Source: Marivita hallyeonensis
GTDB taxonomy: Bacteria > Pseudomonadota > Alphaproteobacteria > Rhodobacterales > Rhodobacteraceae
Assembly: GCF_900129875.1 (NCBI RefSeq)
Contig: NZ_FQXC01000001.1
Coordinates: 124,001 to 188,000 of the forward strand
DNA length: 64,000 nt
Direction: 5' to 3'
The translations under genes were made by a program, and so were the position numbers. Numbering within the stretch: position 1 is the first letter of the stretch; the number at the start of each line of letters is the position of its first letter. The notes under the pieces are model-generated. The model worked only from the letters and a program-made list of their open reading frames with translations. It did not search any database and had not been told where the DNA came from. This document shows positions 19,576 through 28,065 of this stretch, in pieces.

Positions 19576-20002
19576 GTGCGATCTGTTCCAGGATGTGGCG
19601 GACGGATGTCGGGAGCGGGGCCGGGCGCGAGACCTCATTGACATGGACCTGGGTGAAAAAGCCTTCGGCCCCGGCGGTGTCCGCCTCGTTCGCGAAAAGT
19701 GCGATTTCGTAGCGGAACGAGGAAGTGCCGATATGGGCAACGCGCAGACCGGCCGTCAGGACGTCGGGGAAGCCCATCTCGGCGTGGTAGCGGCAGCCGC
19801 TTTCTATGACGAGGAACTTTGTCGCGTTCGGGCCGCGGATCTCTATCCCCTGATCGATTTGCCAGAGGCTTACCGCGGTGTCGAACAGCGCGTAGTAGGT
19901 CGCGTTGTTGAGGTGGCCGTATTCGTCATTGTCCTGCCAGCGCGTCGGCAGAATGCGGAAGGCGCGGTAGTCTGCGCGGGTTCCCGGGGGCTGGCGTGTC
20001 AT
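19571..20002 (-). CDS. Acyl-CoA thioesterase, 4HBT hotdog family
   Basis: A 143-residue hotdog-fold thioesterase of the YbgC/4-hydroxybenzoyl-CoA type. The active-site region is WQDNDEYGHLNNATYYALFD, with the conserved Asp and the NN pair. The ATG at 20002 overlaps the TIGR02186 stop (ATGA), so the long upstream frame is only a shadow of that gene. Substrate unknown. It is third in a three-gene run: TSUP, TIGR02186, thioesterase. Confidence 0.88.
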   Translation of the reverse strand: MTRQPPGTRADYRAFRILPTRWQDNDEYGHLNNATYYALFDTAVSLWQIDQGIEIRGPNATKFLVIESGCRYHAEMGFPDVLTAGLRVAHIGTSSFRYEIALFANEADTAGAEGFFTQVHVNEVSRPAPLPTSVRHILEQIAP

Positions 20003-20757
20003 CCGGAGCGCAGGAGGCGGAAGGCTGCGGACGCGCCCCAGCCCGCCGCGATGGCGATGGCGAGAGACATCAATCCGTACACCAGCGGCTGCTGGCGCGA
20101 CAGGTTGAAGAGCCAGCGTTCGAGGCCGACCTTGCGGACGTCGATGCTTGTCTCGTATCGCGAGATCACCTTGCCACCGCGGGTGAGGAAGATGCGGGTG
20201 GCGTAGTCGCCTTCGGTCAGGTTCGCGGGCATCCGGATGGCCGTGGTAAAGAGCGTCGATTGCTGCAAATCGACCGCGTTCTCCTTCAGGACGTAGGTGC
20301 CGTCGTTCATCTTGATGCGGATCAGGGCATCCAGAAACTCTTGCGGCTTGTCCACCTGGCTCCACGCCCCGACAGAGCGGATCGCTCGTGGGATCGAGAT
20401 GGTGTGACGCAGATCGTCGGCCTCGTTGATCACTTCTGCCCAGGTTCCCGAGGTGGCAATCGCGTAAAAGCTGGGGGCTGCGCTGACGCTCAAGCCTTCG
20501 GTGTTGACCCAGATGCCGAAACGGCGGTCCTTGCGGCGAATGGTGACGGGTTCCCGTGGGCCGGAAATCGTCACGATGACCTGAAGCGGGTCGTCTTGCG
20601 GGATCGGGGCCTCGCGCTTGATGGCGCCGTAGATGATGATCTCGGATCCGTCGAAATTCGTTGAGATCGACACCTCGTCCTGACTCAGGCCCAGCACAAC
20701 CTCTTCGGCGCTGAGCGGCATCGCGAGGCATGCGAGGAGAAAGAGCAGCGCGCGCAT
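19999..20757 (-). CDS. TIGR02186 family exported/membrane protein
   Basis: A 252-residue protein with a Sec signal (MRALLFLLACLAMPLSA), a large extracytoplasmic domain (about 20-215) and one C-terminal membrane helix (PLVYGLMSLAIAIAAGWGASAAF), so it is anchored with its domain in the periplasm. It matches the alphaproteobacterial family TIGR02186 from memory. It almost always sits next to a TauE/SafE-type permease, as here (1-bp overlap, TGATG), suggesting a joint role in anion or sulfur-compound movement. No catalytic motif recognised. Confidence 0.8.
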   Translation of the reverse strand: MRALLFLLACLAMPLSAEEVVLGLSQDEVSISTNFDGSEIIIYGAIKREAPIPQDDPLQVIVTISGPREPVTIRRKDRRFGIWVNTEGLSVSAAPSFYAIATSGTWAEVINEADDLRHTISIPRAIRSVGAWSQVDKPQEFLDALIRIKMNDGTYVLKENAVDLQQSTLFTTAIRMPANLTEGDYATRIFLTRGGKVISRYETSIDVRKVGLERWLFNLSRQQPLVYGLMSLAIAIAAGWGASAAFRLLRSG

Positions 20758-21668
20758 CAGTGACCCTCTGCCCCGACGCTGAACAGTTCCGCCGGCTGGA
20801 TCAGCAGATCGAGGGCGAGCTTGCCGCAGACGGCGAGGACCATGAGGGCAAGCAAGATGCGGAGTTGTTCGGCCTTGAGCTTGGCCCCGATCACGGTGCC
20901 GATCTGCGCGCCGACAACGCCGCCGACCAAGAGCAGAACGGCCAGCACGATGTCGACGGTGTAGTTCGTCGTGGCATGCAGCAGCGTGGTGAAGCCGGTC
21001 ACGAAGATGATCTGGAAGAGCGAGGTGCCGACAACGACCTTTGTGGGCATCCCCAAAAGATAGATCATCGCGGGGACCATGATGAACCCTCCGCCAACCC
21101 CCATGATGGCGGCGAGGATACCGACCAGAACACCCACAAGGACCGGCGGGATGACAGAGATGTAGAGCCCCGAGGTGCGGAAACGCATCTTGAAGGGCAG
21201 GCCGTGCACCCAGTTGTGCTTCTTGCGAGCCGGCGGCTTGCCGGACTTCGTTTTGCGGATCGCGTTCAGGCTCTCGATGAACATGAGCGAGCCGATCACG
21301 CCGAGGAAGAGCACGTAACACAGTCGTACGAGCAGATCGACCTGGCCAAGGCTTTTGAGATAGTTGAACACCCCCACACCGAGCGCCGCGCCGATCAGGC
21401 CGCCGATCAGCAGCACCGTTCCCATCTTCAGATCGACCGTCTTTCGCCTGAGATGTGCCAGTACGCCGGAAAAGGAGGACGCCACGATCTGGTTCGCCTC
21501 GGTGGCGACGGCCACTGCCGGAGGGATGCCGATGAAGAAAAGGAGCGGTGTCATCAAGAACCCGCCGCCGACGCCAAACATGCCGGACAGGACACCCACC
21601 ATCCCACCCAGACCGAGGAGCAGGAACGCATTGACCGAGACCTCGGCGATGGGGAGGTATACTTGCAT
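20757..21668 (-). CDS. TauE/SafE (TSUP) family permease
   Basis: A 303-residue inner-membrane protein with eight or so helices and the repeated glycine motif of the family in both halves (GVLSGMFGVGGGFLMTPLL and GILAAIMGVGGGFIMVPAM). TSUP members export sulfite, sulfoacetate or other organosulfur anions; the substrate here is unknown. The ATG at 21668 is preferred because AAGGAC precedes it; a TTG six codons upstream is in frame but poorly placed. First gene of the run with TIGR02186 and thioesterase. Confidence 0.9.
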   Translation of the reverse strand: MQVYLPIAEVSVNAFLLLGLGGMVGVLSGMFGVGGGFLMTPLLFFIGIPPAVAVATEANQIVASSFSGVLAHLRRKTVDLKMGTVLLIGGLIGAALGVGVFNYLKSLGQVDLLVRLCYVLFLGVIGSLMFIESLNAIRKTKSGKPPARKKHNWVHGLPFKMRFRTSGLYISVIPPVLVGVLVGILAAIMGVGGGFIMVPAMIYLLGMPTKVVVGTSLFQIIFVTGFTTLLHATTNYTVDIVLAVLLLVGGVVGAQIGTVIGAKLKAEQLRILLALMVLAVCGKLALDLLIQPAELFSVGAEGH

Positions 21669-22120
21669 ATTTGTCCTTAGACCCAACGCCGGATCCGTTT
21701 CAAGCGATCCGGTGCCGCAGGTGCAAAAAGGACTTACACTTGAGTGCGATCTGGACCGATTGGAGAGGCTTTTCCGTATATAGTGGAAGGGTGCCTTGTT
21801 TTGGTCTGTTTAACCAGACTTCTGTCTCTGAGCTGTGCTTGATATGAGCGCGACCCACCGTACCCGTCTGATTTGGTCAGCTGCGTTGGTTGGAAAGCCT
21901 TGCTGCTTAGACAGGGTCAACCTCTGCGATTGCTGTCATTTCGAGAAGATCGCCAAAGTCGGTATCGACACGTCCTCTCACGACGCGTCCGCAACCGAAT
22001 GTGGCCGGAGAACGGTCGGCTGGACTCAGATTGCTGGGTCTGGTCACCTATTCCAAAATGCGAGGTAGCGCGGTTGAGTGGGCCAGACCGGATTCATGCG
22101 ATTTCAATGGGAACTCTGTC
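21669..22120. other. 452-bp gene-poor stretch between TSUP and CPBP genes
   Basis: Divergent promoter region. Short frames occur on the + strand, but none shows a recognisable protein or good start. The sequence is less GC-rich than the neighbours. A small hairpin GTCTG-TTTAAC-CAGAC occurs near 21806-21821. No tRNA or mobile-element signature seen. Confidence 0.5.
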
Positions 22121-22978
22121 TTGAAGAACATACGCGCTTTCGCCGCCGAGCATCCGTTGGTCTTGGCAGTTTTGCTGCTTCTGGTCGCCGCGACTTACTT
22201 TCTTGCACCCGTCTTCTTCGTAGATGCTTCGCAGCTTTTCGGGCACGGACAACAGCAAAAAGGCGCTTCTGATTTCGCCGGCGGTCTTTGGGCCGAAATC
22301 GGATTGGCCGGAGTGCTTGTGTTTGCCGTTGTCCTCATCGGTTGGACGCGGGAAACAAGACTTAGTGTTGCGCCCGGATGGCGTGCCAGTCTCCTCACTC
22401 TCCCCTACATCGCGTTGATTCTGCTCATGGTGCTGGCGGTCTACTGGTCTGTTTATCGGCAGGATGACGATTTCGCGCTGACGGCTGCTGAATGGCGGGC
22501 GATCTGGCTTGCCAGTTTCGTTGCTCTTGTGGTGGGATTTTTCGAGGAGCTGTTGTTTCGTGGAGTTCTTCTGCACGGCTTGAGGTCGAAGATGCCGGCT
22601 ATTCCGGCGGTGCTGGTTGCGGCCTTGGTCTTCGGCGCTTTTCACTTCGTGAATTGGGTGAGTGGCCAACCTCTTGATGTGACCATTTTGCAGGTCATCT
22701 CAGCCGCTGGAGGCGGTGTACTTTATGGTGCCTTGGTGCTTTGGACCGGCTCGCTCTGGCCCTCCATTGTCATGCATGGCCTTTGGGATGCCGGTGTTAC
22801 TTTGAACCAGACGATGTTGAAAACGCGTGAAAGCGCAGGTGCATCCGGCGGTGGCGCAGCCGAAACCACAGAAGTCACCCTTAGCCCCTTTTATGCGCTT
22901 CTTTCGCCTGAATTGATTTACGGTCTCATCTTGCTTGGACTGTGGGGATGGTGGAACCACCGTCGCCCTTCATCCTAG
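22121..22978 (+). CDS. CPBP family intramembrane metalloprotease
   Basis: A 285-residue protein with about eight membrane helices and the CAAX-protease/bacteriocin-processing motifs: E142-E143-x3-R147 in FFEELLFRG, H175 in FGAFHFVN and a second His in VMHGLWDAG. It cleaves within the membrane; bacterial members often act in bacteriocin immunity or protein processing, and the target here is unknown. The TTG at 22121 (MKNIRAFAAEH) fits the membrane topology; the frame is open further upstream, so the start is uncertain. Codon use appears less biased to GC than in neighbouring genes. Confidence 0.82.
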   Translation: MKNIRAFAAEHPLVLAVLLLLVAATYFLAPVFFVDASQLFGHGQQQKGASDFAGGLWAEIGLAGVLVFAVVLIGWTRETRLSVAPGWRASLLTLPYIALILLMVLAVYWSVYRQDDDFALTAAEWRAIWLASFVALVVGFFEELLFRGVLLHGLRSKMPAIPAVLVAALVFGAFHFVNWVSGQPLDVTILQVISAAGGGVLYGALVLWTGSLWPSIVMHGLWDAGVTLNQTMLKTRESAGASGGGAAETTEVTLSPFYALLSPELIYGLILLGLWGWWNHRRPSS

Positions 22979-23033
22979 ATGATTGGGTCTTTGGCATAGC
23001 TCGAGCAAACATGGTGATCGCCCCAGGCCGTGT

Positions 23034-23080
23034 CTGAGAGCCGAGAGGGAGACTTCTTGTCAAGGGACTCTCCGTCTCAG
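23034..23080. terminator. Imperfect hairpin between convergent genes
   Basis: CTGAGA pairs with TCTCAG and GAGAG with CTCTC, with small bulges and a 20-base loop, between the CPBP gene and the convergent ABC permease. No clear T tract. Confidence 0.3.
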
Positions 23081-23189
23081 GACGCCATCGTAACCTGTTG
23101 CCGCGTTATGCCGATTTTGCACATGCGCTGCGCCATGGTGTATTCACCTCAGACCGAACTTGCCTCTGGGATACTCCAGAGATCTTCGT

Positions 23190-24155
23190 TCAGCGCTCTT
23201 TCACGTAAGGCTCGCCGCCTGCACGGGGCGGGATGGCTTTACCGACAAAACCGGCGAGGATCACGACCGTGAGGATGTAGGGCAGGGCGTCCATGAACTG
23301 CACCGGGACGACGAACGCGCCGAGGTCGATGTTCTGGTACCGCAATGCGACGGCCTGCAGCAGACCGAAGAGAAGACAGGCGTAGAGCGCGTACCACGGG
23401 CGCCACTTGGCAAAGATCAGGGCCGCCAGCGCGATGAAGCCGCGACCGGCGGTCATGTCCTTGACGAAACCCGCCTGGAGGGCAGTGGCCAGGTAAGCAC
23501 CGGCGATCCCGCAGAGAATACCGCAAATGCCGACGGCGACGTAGCGCAGCGTGACCACCGAGACACCGGCCGTGTCGACGGCCTCGGGGGCCTCTCCCAC
23601 GGCGCGCAGGCGCAGGCCGAACCGGGTGCGGAACAGGAGCCACCATGTCAGCGGGACGGTGAGGAAGGCGATATAGACGAGGATCGAGTGCCCCGAGATA
23701 AGCTCTGCGTAGATCGGGCCAAGTACCGGGACGCCCGACAGCGCCTCGGCGCCGGGCAGCGTGATCGGACCGAAGCGGCCTTGCCCGATGAGCGAGGGCG
23801 TGCGTCCGCCCTGACTGAACCAGTCCTGCGCGATGAGAACTGTCAGACCCGCCGCAAGGAAGTTGATCGCAACGCCAGAGATAAGCTGGTTGCCGCGGAA
23901 GGTGATGGACGCAAGCCCGTGGACGATGGATAGGGCAAGCGACGCGGCAATGCCTGCGCCAAGTCCCATCCAGACATCGCCGGTGATCGCGGCGATGGCC
24001 GCAGAGAAAAACGCGGCGGCAAGCATCTTGCCTTCGAGGCCAATGTCAAAGACGCCCGCGCGTTCAGAGAAGAGACCGGCGAGGCAGGCCAGCAGGAGCG
24101 GCGTGGCGAGGCGCACCGTGCTGTCGAGGACCTGAAGCAGAGTGAGGAAATCCAT
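23190..24155 (-). CDS. BMP-type nucleoside ABC transporter permease (second)
   Basis: A 321-residue permease of the branched-chain/simple-sugar type, most like the second permease of BmpA-dependent purine nucleoside importers. ERAGVFDIGLEGKMLAAAFF is the family signature segment, and about nine helices follow. It is the last gene of the transporter operon, 3 bp after the LysE-type gene. The C-terminus ends in a short basic/polar tail. Confidence 0.9.
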   Translation of the reverse strand: MDFLTLLQVLDSTVRLATPLLLACLAGLFSERAGVFDIGLEGKMLAAAFFSAAIAAITGDVWMGLGAGIAASLALSIVHGLASITFRGNQLISGVAINFLAAGLTVLIAQDWFSQGGRTPSLIGQGRFGPITLPGAEALSGVPVLGPIYAELISGHSILVYIAFLTVPLTWWLLFRTRFGLRLRAVGEAPEAVDTAGVSVVTLRYVAVGICGILCGIAGAYLATALQAGFVKDMTAGRGFIALAALIFAKWRPWYALYACLLFGLLQAVALRYQNIDLGAFVVPVQFMDALPYILTVVILAGFVGKAIPPRAGGEPYVKER

Positions 24156-24158
24156 GGA

Positions 24159-24803
24159 TCAGATCCTTGTCGTCGCAAGCTTGTAAGCCGTGAAGGCGAA
24201 GAACACGCCAAGGGTCGCCTCGACCCAGCGGCGGCCACGGGCATAGAGGGCGGTGAACGGGCGCGAGGACAGGGCCACAGCCCAGGCACCGTGTCCAACG
24301 AAGGAATTGACGAAACCGCCGAGGATGAAGATCAGGATGATGGGCCACGGGGCCGCCGCGAAATTCGCCACGGCGACAGCCGCGAGCCAGTACATGATTG
24401 CTTTCGGGTTCGTCACCTGCATCGCAAAACCGCCAAGCGCGATGGCTCCGGCGCGGCGGTCAGCCAGTCCGGAGAAACTTGCCGATGGTGGTGGCGGCGG
24501 CGAGACCGCGCGGCCAAAGGCGTTCCAGGCCAGCCAGCTCAGATAGGCGGCGCCCATGAGCTTGATCGCGGTCATCGCCCAGGCGACTTCGGCCACAAGT
24601 GCACCCAACCCGATCACCGCTGCCGCGACGAGGCACACTGCCCCGGTCGCAATCCCGAAGCAGGTTGTGATGGCTGCCGTGCGCCCCTGCGTCGTCGCGA
24701 CCGTCAGGATCAGAGCAACGCCCGGTCCGGGGGACAACACGCCAAGCAGCTGCACCGCCCATCCGGCCAAGAGGTTCGGAAGCCACTCTGCCAGCATCGA
24801 CAT
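24159..24803 (-). CDS. LysE family translocator
   Basis: A 214-residue amino-acid-exporter-like membrane protein (RhtB/LysE superfamily) with six hydrophobic segments. The family motif is LLGVLSPGPGVALILTVATTQG near the N-terminus, then GAAYLSWLAWNAFG. The ATG at 24803 overlaps the upstream permease stop (TGATG). It is inserted between the two permease genes of the nucleoside importer and is therefore expressed with them. Substrate unknown; it may relieve an excess of an imported or derived compound. Confidence 0.88.
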   Translation of the reverse strand: MSMLAEWLPNLLAGWAVQLLGVLSPGPGVALILTVATTQGRTAAITTCFGIATGAVCLVAAAVIGLGALVAEVAWAMTAIKLMGAAYLSWLAWNAFGRAVSPPPPPSASFSGLADRRAGAIALGGFAMQVTNPKAIMYWLAAVAVANFAAAPWPIILIFILGGFVNSFVGHGAWAVALSSRPFTALYARGRRWVEATLGVFFAFTAYKLATTRI

Positions 24804-25933
24804 CACTCCGCCGGACCGGTTTGCGCCGACCGCTTGTCGGGCTTCGGTGCGCGTCGCATCGACAGGAACACCTTCTCAAGCGGCATGCGCACCATGTTGT
24901 CGAGCGCGCCGGTGAAAAGGATGACAAGCGCCTGGATCACGACGATCAGTTCGCGCGGGATGTTGGTCCAGAGCGCAAGCTCTGCGCCCCCTTGGTAAAG
25001 GAACCCGAACAGCAGCGCGGCAAGTAGCACACCGAGCGGGTGTGACCGGCCCATGAGAGCGACCGCGATGCCGATGAAGCCCGCGCCTTCTGTGGCGTTC
25101 ATGACAAGGCGTTCGGCCTCGCCCATGGTGGTGTTGAGCGCCATCATACCCGCCAGCCCACCGGAGATGAGCATGGCGACGACGGTGATCTTCACCGGGC
25201 TGATGCCCGCATATTTCGCTGCGGATTCCGAATGGCCAAAGGCGCGGATCTCGTACCCCAGACGGGTGCGCCAAATCAGGAACCAGACCAGCACACACAT
25301 GAGGAGAGCGAGGAAGAAGGTCACGTTGGCGGGCGCACCGCGGAACATCGGCGCGGCGGCGGTGGAGAACATGTCCTGAAATGTCGGCAGGTGCGTCGCT
25401 TCGGGGAAACGGGCTGTGGCCGGGTCCATCGCGCCTTGCGGACGCAGAATGTTCACCAGCACGTAATTGAGCAACGCAGCCGCGATGAAGTTGAACATGA
25501 TCGTCGTGATCACGATGTGGCTGCCACGTTTGGCTTGCAGGTAGGCCGGGATCAGAGCCCACATCGCGCCGAAGAGCGCGGCAGAGGCGGTCGCCCCGAT
25601 TAGGGCGACGTACCAGTTGGGCCACGGAATATAGAGGCAGGCAAGCGCGACACCGAGGCCACCGATCATGGCCTGACCTTCGCCGCCGATATTGAACATG
25701 CGCGCATGGAAGGCGACCGCGACGGCAAGGCCGGTGAAGATGAAATTGGTCGCGTAGTAGAGCGTGTAGCCCCAGCCCGAGGACCGCATCAGCGCCCCTT
25801 CGACCATCAGGTTGAACGCCGCGATCGGGTCTTCACCGATTCCGATGATCACGAGGGCCGACAGGATGGCGGCTAGGATAAGCGAGATCAGGGGGACAAG
25901 GACCGCGTCGGCCCAGCCGGGCATCTTATCCAT
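24803..25933 (-). CDS. BMP-type nucleoside ABC transporter permease (first)
   Basis: A 376-residue inner-membrane permease, first of the pair. FHARMFNIGGEGQAMIGGLG is the conserved segment of this subclass. The ATG at 25933 overlaps the ATPase gene's end by 8 bp; an ATG at 25924 is an alternative. The cytoplasmic C-terminus is short and basic (MRRAPKPDKRSAQTG). Confidence 0.9.
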   Translation of the reverse strand: MDKMPGWADAVLVPLISLILAAILSALVIIGIGEDPIAAFNLMVEGALMRSSGWGYTLYYATNFIFTGLAVAVAFHARMFNIGGEGQAMIGGLGVALACLYIPWPNWYVALIGATASAALFGAMWALIPAYLQAKRGSHIVITTIMFNFIAAALLNYVLVNILRPQGAMDPATARFPEATHLPTFQDMFSTAAAPMFRGAPANVTFFLALLMCVLVWFLIWRTRLGYEIRAFGHSESAAKYAGISPVKITVVAMLISGGLAGMMALNTTMGEAERLVMNATEGAGFIGIAVALMGRSHPLGVLLAALLFGFLYQGGAELALWTNIPRELIVVIQALVILFTGALDNMVRMPLEKVFLSMRRAPKPDKRSAQTGPAE

Positions 25934-27974
25934 CTTTGTCGCCTTCCTTGTTGGGTCTTGCTCTGCTCTTGAAGACGGGTTGTTGGGGTGCCGCCTCCGT
26001 ATCCTGTTCCTCTTTTGGCTTGGTATTGGCCGTGACAGCGGACGGCGCGCCTTGCTGGATCGTCGCGCTGAAGCCGCCGATGCTCACGCTTTCGACCGGC
26101 TTCTTTTCCTCTGGCGCGGGCACATCCGTTTGCGGAACATCCTCGGGTTCCGGAGCCTCTGCGGACGGCGTGCTGATCTCCTCGACCGGTGCATCGTCCT
26201 GCGCAGCTTTCTCAAGGTGCGCGGCCTCTTCGGCAGGCTCAGCAGCCTCGGTGTCGTCTTGAGCCTCTATCGGGTCCGCTTCAGCTGTTTCCCCGGTCTC
26301 AGTCTCAGTCTCGGTCACAGGCTCCGGGTGGGAGCTTTCGGCGTTTTCCGCGACTTCCTGCAAGTCATCCTCCGAAAACGCCATGGGCGCTTCGGGCATT
26401 TTTGCGGAGTCGGTGTCGGTGATCCCGGCCATGAGCAGGCCAAGCTCTTTCTCGTTCGTCTCCTCGGGCAGGCGTTCGCCCATGATCTGGCCGTCGAACA
26501 TCACGGCGATGCGGTCGGACAGGGACAGGATCTCGTCCAGTTCCACGGACACGAGAAGAATGGCTTTGCCTTCATCGCGCAGGCGGACAATCTGTTGGTG
26601 GATGAACTCGATGGCCCCGATATCGACGCCGCGTGTCGGCTGGCCGACCAAAAGAATGTCGGGGTTCCGTTCGATTTCACGGGCGAGCACGATCTTCTGC
26701 TGGTTTCCGCCCGAGAAGTTGCGCGCGGCCAGTTTCGGGTTCGGCGGACGCACGTCGAAGCGATCCATCTTGGCCGCGGCCTCTGCCTTGATCGCCGCGT
26801 TGTTCATCAGCGGGCCGGACTGAATGGCCGGATCGCGGTGGTAGCCGAAGATCATGTTTTCCCACGCGGAAAACGGCATGATGAGACCTTCCCGGTGCCG
26901 GTCTTCGGGCACATGCGCGATCCCACGGGCGCGCCGGGACTGTCCGTCCGAATGTGCGCCAGTGAGATCAATCTCTTGGCCTTTGACCCGTACCGAACCG
27001 GTGGCATTCGCGTATCCGCCAAGCACATGCATCAGATCAGACTGGCCGTTACCCGCCACGCCCGCGATGCCCAGGATTTCTCCGGCGCGCACGTGGAACG
27101 AGATGCCTTTCAGACGCTCGACACCCTTGTCGTCGATCAGGCGCAGGTTTTCGACCTCCAGCACCGGGTCCTTTGGTTGGGCCGGTTGCTTGTCGATGTG
27201 CAAGAGCACCTTGCGGCCCACCATCATCTCGGCCAACCGTTCGGGGTTGGTCTCGGACGTCTTGACAGTGGCGGTCATTTCGCCACGCCGCATCACGGAC
27301 ACCGTGTCGGTGGCGTTCATGATCTCGCGCAGCTTGTGCGTGATGAGGATGATCGTCTTCCCCTCGGCTCGCAGGTTGTCGAGGATACGGAACAGGTGGT
27401 CGGCCTCTGCCGGTGTCAGAACGCCGGTCGGTTCGTCCAGGATCAGAATATCGGCCTGACGATACAGCGCCTTGAGGATTTCGACGCGCTGCTGGTGTCC
27501 GACGCTGAGGTTTTCGACGATGGCGTCCGGATCGACGTTAAGCTCATATTCCTCGGCCAGTTGCTTGAGCACGCCGCGCGCCTTGTTGAGCGATGGGCGG
27601 AGCAGAGGGCCATCTTCGGCGCCGAGGATGACGTTTTCCAGAACAGTGAAGTTCTGCACCAGTTTGAAGTGCTGGAAAACCATGCCGATGCCGGCGCGGA
27701 TCGCGGCCTGGCTGTCGGGGATCTCGGTCTTCTTTCCGTGGATGAAAATCTCGCCGCTGTCGGCTTTGTAGAACCCGTAAAGGATCGACATCAGGGTCGA
27801 TTTGCCTGCGCCGTTTTCGCCGATGATGCCGTGAATCGTCCCGGGTTTGACGCTGATCGAGATGTTCTTGTTGGCTTGGACAGGACCAAAGGCTTTCGAA
27901 ATGCCCTTCAGTTCGATCGCGGATGCAACCTGTGTGACATCGATCTCGGACTCTTCGGCAACGGCTGTGCTCAT
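25926..27974 (-). CDS. BMP-type nucleoside ABC transporter ATPase with long acidic tail
   Basis: A double-cassette ATPase (682 residues). Cassette 1 has Walker A GENGAGKST (52-60), signature LSVGHQQR and LILDEPTGVLTP. Cassette 2 has the degenerate GVAGNGQS in place of Walker A, then FSGGNQQK and VGQPTRGVDIGA, all as in RbsA/NupA-type ATPases. Homologues end near residue 520. Here a further 164 residues (519-682) follow, rich in Glu, Asp, Ala, Pro and Thr (TETETETGETAEAD), probably disordered, ending in a basic patch (FKSRARPNKEG). The 788-residue open frame on the opposite strand is a shadow. Confidence 0.92.
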   Translation of the reverse strand: MSTAVAEESEIDVTQVASAIELKGISKAFGPVQANKNISISVKPGTIHGIIGENGAGKSTLMSILYGFYKADSGEIFIHGKKTEIPDSQAAIRAGIGMVFQHFKLVQNFTVLENVILGAEDGPLLRPSLNKARGVLKQLAEEYELNVDPDAIVENLSVGHQQRVEILKALYRQADILILDEPTGVLTPAEADHLFRILDNLRAEGKTIILITHKLREIMNATDTVSVMRRGEMTATVKTSETNPERLAEMMVGRKVLLHIDKQPAQPKDPVLEVENLRLIDDKGVERLKGISFHVRAGEILGIAGVAGNGQSDLMHVLGGYANATGSVRVKGQEIDLTGAHSDGQSRRARGIAHVPEDRHREGLIMPFSAWENMIFGYHRDPAIQSGPLMNNAAIKAEAAAKMDRFDVRPPNPKLAARNFSGGNQQKIVLAREIERNPDILLVGQPTRGVDIGAIEFIHQQIVRLRDEGKAILLVSVELDEILSLSDRIAVMFDGQIMGERLPEETNEKELGLLMAGITDTDSAKMPEAPMAFSEDDLQEVAENAESSHPEPVTETETETGETAEADPIEAQDDTEAAEPAEEAAHLEKAAQDDAPVEEISTPSAEAPEPEDVPQTDVPAPEEKKPVESVSIGGFSATIQQGAPSAVTANTKPKEEQDTEAAPQQPVFKSRARPNKEGDKDG

Positions 27975-28022
27975 GGCTGTCCCTGTTGTCTTTTGCGGGT
28001 CTTGAAGCCCGATGCAAATCGA

Positions 28023-28042
28023 AGCGGCCGTTGCCGGCCGCT
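28023..28042. terminator. Stem-loop between bmp gene and ATPase gene
   Basis: Perfect 8-bp stem AGCGGCCG/CGGCCGCT with a 4-base loop, 23 bp after the binding-protein stop. It probably stabilises or partly terminates the message, so that binding protein is made in excess over the rest of the operon, a common arrangement. Confidence 0.5.
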
Positions 28043-28065
28043 CCGGTTCTTTTGTCAGCGCCGGA

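Noticed and set aside
21835-22124. Small plus-strand frames before the CPBP gene
   Set aside because: Overlapping frames without ribosome-binding sites or recognisable residues; treated as intergenic.
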